Positions 1 through 8,974 of a stretch of DNA of 64,000 nucleotides are shown here, in pieces (position 1 is the stretch's first letter; each line of letters begins with the position of its first letter). The translations under genes were made by a program, and so were the position numbers. Origin of the DNA: Pseudomonas pudica (GTDB taxonomy: Bacteria > Pseudomonadota > Gammaproteobacteria > Pseudomonadales > Pseudomonadaceae); the NCBI RefSeq assembly GCF_015680405.1, contig NZ_JADLJS010000001.1, forward strand, positions 279,203 to 343,202, given 5' to 3'. Below the pieces are notes generated by a model, which was not told the origin of the DNA, made no database searches, and worked only from the letters and a program-made list of their open reading frames with translations.

Positions 1-291
1 GTGGCCCATCTTTGCCCGGATGTAACTGGTGAGCACCACGCGCGGGTCGTCGAAGTTCTCGAAGCACAGCGCGTCCTGCTTCCACACGTCCAGCAGGTCC
101 TGCAGCACAGCACGGAACAGGTCGTCCTTGGTGCTGAAGTAGTAATGAAGGTTGGAACGCGGCAACTCGGCCTGCTCGGCGATATCACCCATCGAGGTGG
201 CGCCATAGCCCTTCTCGGCGAACACCTTTTCCGCTGCCTGCAGAATCTTCTCGATATTGCGTCGGCGGATTTCGATCTTGTGGTTGGCCAT
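1..291 (-). CDS. pydR: TetR/RutR-like transcriptional regulator, 5' part (runs off window)
   Basis: The reverse strand from 291 encodes 97 residues opening MANHKIEIRRRNIEKILQAA and continuing through a TetR helix-turn-helix (GYGATSMGDIAEQAELPRSN, about 29-48) and the LHYYFSTKDDLFRAVL segment. The part after the HTH (LLDVWKQDALCFENF, then SYIRAKM) resembles the RutR/YcdC C-terminal domain, so this is probably the pyrimidine-responsive repressor known in P. putida as PydR, which represses dihydropyrimidine dehydrogenase. The C-terminus lies beyond the window edge, so the effector pocket cannot be inspected. Its ATG overlaps by one base the stop of a 32-codon upstream ORF (TGATG), suggesting translational coupling. 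The family is secure; the PydR identity is inferred from this similarity and remembered P. putida gene order. Confidence 0.8.
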   Translation of the reverse strand, partial: MANHKIEIRRRNIEKILQAAEKVFAEKGYGATSMGDIAEQAELPRSNLHYYFSTKDDLFRAVLQDLLDVWKQDALCFENFDDPRVVLTSYIRAKMGH

Positions 292-389
292 CAGGCTTGG
301 GCCGTCCACACCGCCAGCTCATGACCGTCTGAGTAGATGAAATTGAACTCGATGTTGCCGATCTGCCGGTCAGTACCGCGAATGCCCAT
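291..389 (-). CDS. small ORF (32 aa) overlapping the tetR start, function unknown
   Basis: This 32-residue ORF starts MGIRGTDRQIGNIEF, ends DGHELAVWTAQA, and is followed by TGA. A GGAG ribosome-binding sequence lies five bases before the ATG, and an in-frame TAG lies just upstream, so it cannot be an extension of a longer gene. Its stop shares one base with the TetR start codon. No signal peptide or membrane segment is visible. It could be a genuine micro-protein of the pyrimidine-catabolism locus or a leader ORF coupling translation of the regulator. I do not recognise the family. Confidence 0.5.
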   Translation of the reverse strand: MGIRGTDRQIGNIEFNFIYSDGHELAVWTAQA

Positions 390-474
390 GTGTGCTCCGT
401 GCCAAAGGGGTTTGCCCTAGTCTACTCCGCTTACTCCAAGCCAGCGCAATCCCTGTAGGAGACCGCCACCTGAC

Positions 475-2271
475 TTAGCTACAGCTCGCCCGATCACGCA
501 CCGGGCACTGTGCGCGGTGCAGGTTCAGTGCGGTGTTGATGATGCCGATATGGCTGAACGCCTGGGGGAAGTTGCCAAGCATGCGCTGGCCCGCCGGGTC
601 GTACTGTTCAGCCAGCAGGCCAAGGTCGTTGCACAGGCCGGTCAAGCGTTCGTACAGTGCCTGCGCTTCTGCCTGGCGGCCCAGCAATACATACACGTCG
701 GCCAGCCAGAACGAACACACCAGGAAGGTGCCCTCCCCGGACGTCAGGCCATCGCTGCAGCGATCGCTGTCATAGCGCAGCAGCAGGCCGTTTTTCAGCA
801 GGCGTTGTTCGACCTGTTCGAGCGTGCGCAAAAAGCGCGGGTCATCCGCCGGCAGAAAGCCGGTCAGGGCGATCTGCAACAAGCTGGCGTCCATCTCGGT
901 CGAGCCATAGGCCTGGACGAAAAAGCGGCCGCTGGGGTCCAGGCCCTGCGCGCACACTTCACGACGAATCTCGTCAGCCACCTGGCGGTAATGCCGCCCG
1001 CGCTCGCGGCCCTCCTCGGTGGTGTCGGCCAGCCCCGCGGCACGGTCGAACGCCACCCAGGCCATGACCTTGGAGTGCACGAACTGCTGCCGGCCGCCGC
1101 GCACTTCCCAGATGCCCTCGTCCGCCTGGCGCCAGATGCGCTCGACGTAAGGCAGGATCGAGCGGGCGATGGCGGCGCTGCGCGAGTGGCGGGGCAAGCC
1201 GCCCTTGATTGCCTGGGTCATGGCATCGGCGAGCTCGCCGTAGATGTCCAGCTGCATCTGCGCTGACGCTGCATTGCCCACCCGCACCGGTTGCGAGTGC
1301 TCGTAGCCGGCCAGCCACGGCAAGGTGTATTCCTGCAGGTCGCGTTCGCCGGCCAGGCCGTACATGATCTGCATCTGCTCCGGGTTGCCGGCCACCGAGC
1401 GCAACAACCACTCGCGCCAAGCCTGGGCTTCATCGAAGTAGCCGAGGTTCATGAAGGCCAGCAGTGTCATGGTCGCGTCGCGCAGCCAACAGAAGCGGTA
1501 GTCCCAGTTGCGCTCGTGACCGATGCGCTCGGGCAGCGAGGTGGTGACGGCGGCAACGATGCCGCCGGTGGGCGCATAGGTCATGGCCTTGAGGGTCAGC
1601 AGCGAGCGGCGCACCAAGGCGGAGTATGGGCCCACCTGTGGGCAGCGGGCGGCGAAGGCCTGCCATTGGTCGATGGTCTGCGCCAGCGCTTCGTCGCTAT
1701 CACAGCCGGGCTGCACCGGCAGGTGCGATGGCTGGTGACGCAGGCTGAACACCTGGCGTTCGCCCGCACCGACGCGAAAGCGGGCGACGGTGTGCTGGTC
1801 GCGGGCATGCGGGGGAACGGTGCTGCACAGAATCAGTCGGTCGGGGCCGGCGACAGCGCTGAGGGACAGCGGGTCGAGCCGTTCTACCCAGGGCACGCTG
1901 CGGCCGTAGTCGAAGCGCATTACCAGGTCCATTTCGAAGTTGGTTTCGCCGGCTAGGCCTTCGACGATGCGCACCAGCGCGTTGACCTCGCCCAGCGGCA
2001 TGAAGTCCAGCACGCGGGCGCGGCCGGTGGCGGTGACCCAGATGGTTTCCAGTACCAGGGTGTCGTCCAGGTATTGGCGGCTGCTGTGTTCGACCGGGTC
2101 GCTGGGGGCAAGGCGCCAGCGGCCGTTTTCCTCGTTGCCCAGCAGTGCGGCGAATACCGCGGGGGCGTCGAAGCGTGGCAGGCACAGCCAGTCGAGCGAG
2201 CCATCGCGGCTGACCAGGGCGGCGCTGCGGCAATTGCCCAGCAGGGCATAGTCTTCGATGTGGGCCGGCAT
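475..2271 (-). CDS. glycoside hydrolase family 15 protein (glucoamylase/trehalase-like)
   Basis: This 598-residue protein has a clear GH15 architecture. The N-terminal beta-sandwich opens with IEDYALLGNCRSAALVSRDG (residues 5-24) and DWLCLPRFDAP. The (alpha/alpha)6 barrel carries RNWDYRFCWLRDA at 254-266, the family's substrate-subsite signature, and a late SGEGTFLVCSFWLADV segment that normally holds the catalytic base Glu. There is no signal peptide, so it is cytosolic. The family includes glucoamylases and, in mycobacteria, trehalases. With the trehalose/glucan genes in the same window, hydrolysis of trehalose or alpha-glucan to glucose is plausible, feeding the adjacent zwf-gnd pair, but the substrate cannot be read from sequence. 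AAGGAG six bases before the ATG supports the start. Confidence 0.85.
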   Translation of the reverse strand: MPAHIEDYALLGNCRSAALVSRDGSLDWLCLPRFDAPAVFAALLGNEENGRWRLAPSDPVEHSSRQYLDDTLVLETIWVTATGRARVLDFMPLGEVNALVRIVEGLAGETNFEMDLVMRFDYGRSVPWVERLDPLSLSAVAGPDRLILCSTVPPHARDQHTVARFRVGAGERQVFSLRHQPSHLPVQPGCDSDEALAQTIDQWQAFAARCPQVGPYSALVRRSLLTLKAMTYAPTGGIVAAVTTSLPERIGHERNWDYRFCWLRDATMTLLAFMNLGYFDEAQAWREWLLRSVAGNPEQMQIMYGLAGERDLQEYTLPWLAGYEHSQPVRVGNAASAQMQLDIYGELADAMTQAIKGGLPRHSRSAAIARSILPYVERIWRQADEGIWEVRGGRQQFVHSKVMAWVAFDRAAGLADTTEEGRERGRHYRQVADEIRREVCAQGLDPSGRFFVQAYGSTEMDASLLQIALTGFLPADDPRFLRTLEQVEQRLLKNGLLLRYDSDRCSDGLTSGEGTFLVCSFWLADVYVLLGRQAEAQALYERLTGLCNDLGLLAEQYDPAGQRMLGNFPQAFSHIGIINTALNLHRAQCPVRDRASCS

Positions 2272-2292
2272 TGAGGCTCCTTAGTATGGTTG

Positions 2293-2405
2293 CCTGTGCT
2301 GGCCTTTTCGCGGGTGAACCCGCTCCCACAGGTACATCACAGGCCTTGAAACCTTCGATATCCCTGTGGGAGCGGGTTCACCCGCGAAAGGGCCAGCACA
2401 GGCTT
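2293..2405. repeat. inverted pair of REP elements
   Basis: Two REP copies face each other: GGCCTTTTCGCGGGTGAACC with CGCTCCCACAGG on the left, and its reverse complement ending GCGAAAGGGCCAGCACAGG on the right. The outer arms (TGCCTGTGCTGGCC / GGCCAGCACAGGC) also pair, so the whole block can form one long hairpin. It lies between the zwf 3' end and the GH15 start region and is typical of P. putida REP pairs that stabilise or terminate transcripts. Confidence 0.9.
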
Positions 2406-2415
2406 TACAAACAAC

Positions 2416-4901
<2,486 letters not shown>

Positions 4902-4992
4902 GAGCCGATGCTCCCCTTTCGAAATAAATGACAACACAAATTAGCTTTTCAGCTTAGTCCAGCGAACCGCTCGAGGGTTCAGCGACGAACGG

Positions 4993-5018
4993 CGAGACCA
5001 CAATAAACAAAAAAGTTC
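4993..5018 (-). promoter_or_regulatory. possible AlgU (sigma-E type) promoter of gnd-zwf
   Basis: On the minus strand GAACTT (5013-5018) is followed after 15 bases by TCTCG (4993-4997). This resembles the AlgU consensus GAACTT-N16/17-TCTGA, but both the spacing and the -10 are imperfect. It lies about 90 bases upstream of the gnd start. Confidence 0.35.
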
Positions 5019-5104
5019 CCAAGACCTGCGAAAGAATTCAAAATGCGCCCGCCTGAAGCGTCTACGCTTTAACTTGTCACCAGCCAAAACCGCGAGGTGT
5101 GCTC

Positions 5105-5272
5105 ATGGGTACCTTGATGCCTGCAACCCCAACCCAGACCCTCTATGTCTCCGTGCGCCGTGATGAGCTGCGTAAACTGAAGGACGAACGTGACCAGCTG
5201 CGCCAGCAGGTCGCCCAATTGAACCTGCTGCTGGCGCAAGCACGCACAGACGGCAAGGCCGTCAGCCTCTGA
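5105..5272 (+). CDS. small coiled-coil protein, unknown function (55 aa)
   Basis: A 55-residue ORF begins MGTLMPATPTQTLYVSVRRD. From residue 19 it is a charged heptad-like helix (DELRKLKDERDQLRQQVAQL, then NLLLAQA) that should form a short coiled coil or leucine-zipper dimer. A GAGGTG ribosome-binding sequence sits six bases before the ATG; a second in-frame ATG at 5117 is possible. Codon use matches the chromosome. It has no membrane segment or catalytic motif. It diverges from gnd and is followed 15 bases later by a REP-type hairpin. I do not recognise a named family. Confidence 0.65.
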   Translation: MGTLMPATPTQTLYVSVRRDELRKLKDERDQLRQQVAQLNLLLAQARTDGKAVSL

Positions 5273-5286
5273 AGTTGCCCCGTCCC

Positions 5287-5310
5287 TGTGGGAGCTGAAC
5301 TGCTCCCACA
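5287..5310. repeat. REP-core hairpin between small gene and PAAR gene
   Basis: TGTGGGAGC (5287-5295) pairs perfectly with GCTCCCACA (5302-5310) around a six-base loop. It is the core of the local REP family and sits between two converging genes, where it may act as a bidirectional transcript end. Confidence 0.6.
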
Positions 5311-5314
5311 TCGC

Positions 5315-5572
5315 TCAATCGAGCAGCCAGCTATTATCGCCATTTTCCAGGGTACCGCCATGACTGGTGGCATCGCCGACCCTGGCAAGCGGCTGCCCAT
5401 CATCCATCATCAGTGCCGAGCCGCTGGTAATCACCGCCCCACACCCGAGCCTGTCGCCAACCCTGGCGGCTGCCCTGCCGTTGACGAAGAACAGACTGGA
5501 GCCGCTGCTGATGCTGGTCGGGCCGCACAATGGGCAGTGGTGAGGGTGACCCAGCAGAACGATGGCGGGCAT
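5315..5572 (-). CDS. PAAR-domain protein (T6SS spike tip)
   Basis: At 85 residues this is a minimal PAAR protein. It opens MPAIVLLGHPHHCPLCGPTS, followed by VNGRAAARVGDRLGCGAVITSGSALM and GQPLARVGDATSHGG, the repeated short glycine-rich beta strands with conserved His and Cys that bind zinc at the spike tip. PAAR proteins cap VgrG trimers and can carry effectors. The start at 5572 is preceded by GGGAG eight bases upstream; a longer frame to 5626 lacks this signal. It is last in a five-gene unit (vgrG, toxin, two immunity genes, PAAR), so it probably supplies the tip for that VgrG. Confidence 0.85.
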   Translation of the reverse strand: MPAIVLLGHPHHCPLCGPTSISSGSSLFFVNGRAAARVGDRLGCGAVITSGSALMMDDGQPLARVGDATSHGGTLENGDNSWLLD

Positions 5573-5626
5573 TGTTGCCACTCCCGAATCATGTGAGGCG
5601 CCAGGCACGCATGCCGGCAGCGCCAA

Positions 5627-6589
5627 TCAGAACGTTCTCGACAGCCGCCAGTGAACGACCTGGCCATCGATCTCAGGGAAAGGTACCTGGTGCATGAACA
5701 CCTGCTCGCCCACCATGCGCTCGACGCAGACGTAGTACCCGGGCCATGGGCAAGGCGTGCCGGAAGGCCAGCCTGGGGCATCCTCGCGCCTGGCGGTTTC
5801 CGGGTCGCGGAACTGCTTGCCCAGGCGTCGGTAATGCGCCCTTTCGATGAGCGCCTGCGGGTAAAAGTAAGGAGCGCTTTTCAGGCCATCACCCTGCACA
5901 GACCATAAAAACGCCACCAGTGCGGCCTCGAAGGCCCAGTAACCCAAGTGGTCACTCCGTGCCCGGGTGTGGCGCTCGTGCCAGTAGCAAACGTGCGCAT
6001 TGGCGTACCACTGCCCGAGATATTGCATGAGCGCGTCATGCTGCGCGGGCCCTTTCAGGTCGAGGCTCTCCAGCAAGGCGCCATAAGGTTCGGGGTGAAG
6101 CAATGAGGTGCCAGGGTAGGCCTTGCCCAGCCGCTGGAACAGGCGATGCAGCAGCAGGTAGGGGCTGCGCTCGTCGTCCTGGTTCAGCCAGCCCAGTACC
6201 TGGTCGACACGCTCGGGGTAACCGCACAGCACCGCCAGCGACAATAGCCACAAGGCAAGCCGGTATTCATCCGACACCCAGGGGCGCAACTGCTCGCTGG
6301 TTGCCGGGTACGCCGAAAAATGCCGGGCGAACTGGGCGAACGCATAGTCTGCATAGGCCTCTACCAGTTCCATCGGCTCGCCACCGGAATACCGCTGCAC
6401 TGCCAGCTCCAGTGCCATGTGGGCCCAGTCACGGCTAAGGCCACGGTAGTGGTGCCTGTGCTCGGCTGGCCCGCTCAGCAATGCCTGGGCGTCAGGGTCG
6501 GCGAATTCCTGCTCTTTTTCACGGGTCGAAGCCAGGTAATGCTGCTCGACCATCCACGGGTCGCGCTTGATGCTGTCGAACTGGCCCAT
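5627..6589 (-). CDS. PoNi-like immunity protein (DUF1910/DUF1911), copy distal to the toxin
   Basis: This 320-residue soluble protein is a paralogue of its upstream neighbour. Shared landmarks are a FDSIKRDP-type start, LSRDWAHMALELAVQRYSGG (neighbour: LSWDWCFESLELLVALYSGG), YRLALWLLSLAVL, PGTSLLHPEPYGALLESL and YWHERHTRARSDHLGYWAFE. These correspond to the N- and C-terminal PoNi domains (DUF1910, DUF1911) of proteins that neutralise PoNe DNases. A C-terminal extension ending VVHWRLSRTF, also present in the neighbour, is not part of the core. Being farther from the toxin and of ordinary GC content, it may protect against a former or foreign toxin variant. GGAGGG precedes the ATG. Confidence 0.8.
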   Translation of the reverse strand: MGQFDSIKRDPWMVEQHYLASTREKEQEFADPDAQALLSGPAEHRHHYRGLSRDWAHMALELAVQRYSGGEPMELVEAYADYAFAQFARHFSAYPATSEQLRPWVSDEYRLALWLLSLAVLCGYPERVDQVLGWLNQDDERSPYLLLHRLFQRLGKAYPGTSLLHPEPYGALLESLDLKGPAQHDALMQYLGQWYANAHVCYWHERHTRARSDHLGYWAFEAALVAFLWSVQGDGLKSAPYFYPQALIERAHYRRLGKQFRDPETARREDAPGWPSGTPCPWPGYYVCVERMVGEQVFMHQVPFPEIDGQVVHWRLSRTF

Positions 6590-6604
6590 CGGCCCTCCCG
6601 CACG

Positions 6605-7561
6605 CTATAAGCCTTTCACCAAGCGCCAAACCAGAGAGCGCCCATTTTCGCTCGGCATCTCTACGCCTTGCATGAATGTCTGAGGCCCCACCGCCCATTC
6701 ATCACATACCCACACACCCGTGCGCGGGCAGATTTCGCCCGACCTGGCAAGCGCATCCGAATATGGCGCGCTTTGCAGTTGTTCAGGGAAGCTTTTGATA
6801 ACTTGACGCTTGCGAGCATCGTCTACCAAATCCTTCGGGTAGAAAGGAAGATCTCTATAGGGCGTATCGTCGACGCCCCACAACACAGTGACCAATCCTG
6901 CCTCAAAGGCCCAATAGCCAAAGAAACCCGCATCGCTTCGTGCCTTGTGCCGGTCATGCCAATAACAGTTGCGCATGCCTCGATACCACTGCTTCAGGTA
7001 ACTACGCACCGCCTGTTGCTGCTCATCCTTCTCGGTAGTTACGGCATTGAGCAATTCATGATAGGGGCGCTCATGAATCAACGTACTCCCGGGAATCGTC
7101 ACCCCCACACGGGAAAACAGTTGCCGCAACAGGATGTCCTCACCGTCATCTGGGGCTTCACTCAAAAAACCTGCGATTTGCCTGATGCGCCCGGGCTTGT
7201 TGAACAGCACTGCAAACGATAGAAGCCAGAGTGTGTACTGATACGCATCCGGCTCCCACAGCTTCAAGCTGAAAGCCGGATAAGCTTGCTTGTGACGTTG
7301 AAACTGGGAAAACATGTGATCCACGTAAAACTCAAGCGCTTCAACGGGCTCTCCCCCCGAATAAAGTGCTACTAGTAACTCCAGAGATTCAAAGCACCAA
7401 TCCCAACTCAACCCTTCAATATTTACGTAATCTGGGCGTTCCAACGCTAGACACTCTTCAGCCTTTAGCTGCACATAGTATTTCTTCCAAAAATCAACAG
7501 AGTCCAGATAGGCTGTCTCTTGCAGCAAAGGCTCACGTTTGATCTCATCAAATTTCTTCAT
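6605..7561 (-). CDS. PoNi-like immunity protein (DUF1910/DUF1911), cognate to the adjacent toxin
   Basis: This 318-residue protein starts nine bases after the toxin stop, the classic position of a cognate immunity gene. It shares the PoNi landmarks (LSWDWCFESLELLVALYSGG, YQYTLWLLSFAVLF, PGSTLIHERPYHELL, YWHDRHKARSDAGFFGYWAFE) and the C-terminal LVWRLVKGL extension with the next gene. Its DNA is visibly richer in A and T than the flanking genes, with many AAA, TTT and AAT codons, matching the low-GC 3' end of the toxin gene. Toxin tip and immunity gene therefore look like one transferred cassette. Its role would be to bind and block the DNase in producing and sister cells. Confidence 0.83.
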   Translation of the reverse strand: MKKFDEIKREPLLQETAYLDSVDFWKKYYVQLKAEECLALERPDYVNIEGLSWDWCFESLELLVALYSGGEPVEALEFYVDHMFSQFQRHKQAYPAFSLKLWEPDAYQYTLWLLSFAVLFNKPGRIRQIAGFLSEAPDDGEDILLRQLFSRVGVTIPGSTLIHERPYHELLNAVTTEKDEQQQAVRSYLKQWYRGMRNCYWHDRHKARSDAGFFGYWAFEAGLVTVLWGVDDTPYRDLPFYPKDLVDDARKRQVIKSFPEQLQSAPYSDALARSGEICPRTGVWVCDEWAVGPQTFMQGVEMPSENGRSLVWRLVKGL

Positions 7562-7570
7562 TTTCAGATC

Positions 7571-8974
7571 CTACTGAATTACATCACCTATAGATTTAGC
7601 ATGCCCATCAAGCTTGACTACCTGGGTTACAGCACCCTTCTCATCTACGGTTATCAACCAACGCTCATATCCAGCCGAGCGAATATTCATTGCCTGTTCT
7701 TTCCCCAAACTTTCGGAAAGCCTTGGACGAATCCACGCATCACTCATCTGCCTGGCGCTCGGAAACCCCTTACTCCCCTTTGTAACCGGCAAACTACCCG
7801 GCGAAAACGCGCCCCCCGTTCGATACTTGGTCTCGGTAATGATGAACGGCGGCGGTGGATGGGCATTACGATAGACGCCATCCAGCCCGCGCCCGGTGGG
7901 TTTCATTTCCAGGCTGCGAGGCCCACGAGCGACCGACAGCAGGTTCTCATGGCCTTTGCCGAGCATGTACTGATCACTGATCACCTCCCCATAAATGCCC
8001 TTCTGCGCCCGGGTCGCCGTCGAATGATCGAACACGTGCACATTGGCGCCATGCGTGGCGGCAGCCGCAGAGGTGGGTACTGGCGGGCCGAGCGCACCCT
8101 CGGGGCGCTCGAGGTAACGCGGACGCATGCCAATGCCAGAAGTCACCCGCCCACCACTCATCGCCATGGGCACCGGCTTAGGCGCATGCACCCCGGCCTG
8201 CGCAACCTGCGCGGGCAGATCGCTGGCCTGTTCCAGCACCTTGGCCAACCTGGCGTCGAGTTGCATCAGCGCCTGTGGGATTTCCCGCACTGCATGCACC
8301 TGCACCGCGTAGAACTGCGCTTCCATGGCCTGCAGCCGCACCAACAGGTGCGAGGCCGCCTGGTTGAAGGGCCAGTTGCCCAGGTAGCTGCGAAGCTTTG
8401 CCGTTGCAGCGATGACCTTGGTCAAGAACTGGTTCAGATAGGCCAGCAAATCCTTTTCATAGCTCGTGAACCTGACCTGGCGCAGCCAGAACTCCACGCT
8501 GCCGCGGGTGAACTTGCCAAGAAACGCAACCACGGTCCGCAAGATGATCTGGCTTTCACGGATAAGTAGCAGGCACAAACCTCGCAGAAACGCTGCCGCT
8601 TCCTGGCCGACCAATGCACCTGCCACCGAGCCCACGGGCGTACCCACCGCCCCCACCACGGCACCGATGATCGGCGCGATCAAGGTAAGCAGGCAGGCGA
8701 CCAGCAGCACCCACTCCTGCCACTGTGGCGGCTGCGCCGTTGCCTGGCTGTCATCCGCTGTGTAGCGCTTGCCCAGGCGCAGGCACACTGCGGCCAGGTC
8801 ACGGGCACTGAGCACGATCACCACCCCAGGCACCAACGACAGCAGCATGTCGGCAATGACCACGCTCAGTGGCCGTTCCTCGGCAAACTCGCCCAGCACC
8901 AGATCACGCAGCCAGCCAAAGCCACCTGCCACCCTTTCCACCGCTTCATCCAGCCAGTCAGCAGCGGAGTTCAT
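7571..8974 (-). CDS. PoNe-type DNase effector of the type VI secretion system
   Basis: The 467-residue protein has three parts. The N-terminal third carries hydrophobic stretches (about 40-62 and 86-122) interrupted by glycine-rich GAVVGAVGTPVGSVAGALVG. A helical middle (140-255) follows, then a proline-rich linker. The C-terminal toxin domain (about 320-467) shows a PD-(D/E)XK nuclease pattern: GEVISDQYML with E330, GRGLDGVYRN with D365 and the E-x-K pair in ITETKYRT (E381, K383). This matches the PoNe DNase family. Its ATG overlaps the vgrG stop by four bases and a PoNi immunity gene follows, so delivery on that VgrG is likely. Nuclease activity is inferred from motifs. Confidence 0.85.
   Translation of the reverse strand: MNSAADWLDEAVERVAGGFGWLRDLVLGEFAEERPLSVVIADMLLSLVPGVVIVLSARDLAAVCLRLGKRYTADDSQATAQPPQWQEWVLLVACLLTLIAPIIGAVVGAVGTPVGSVAGALVGQEAAAFLRGLCLLLIRESQIILRTVVAFLGKFTRGSVEFWLRQVRFTSYEKDLLAYLNQFLTKVIAATAKLRSYLGNWPFNQAASHLLVRLQAMEAQFYAVQVHAVREIPQALMQLDARLAKVLEQASDLPAQVAQAGVHAPKPVPMAMSGGRVTSGIGMRPRYLERPEGALGPPVPTSAAAATHGANVHVFDHSTATRAQKGIYGEVISDQYMLGKGHENLLSVARGPRSLEMKPTGRGLDGVYRNAHPPPPFIITETKYRTGGAFSPGSLPVTKGSKGFPSARQMSDAWIRPRLSESLGKEQAMNIRSAGYERWLITVDEKGAVTQVVKLDGHAKSIGDVIQ

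Noticed and set aside
1..324. 107-codon plus-strand frame at the left edge
   Set aside because: The minus strand here encodes a clear TetR helix-turn-helix, so this is its shadow.
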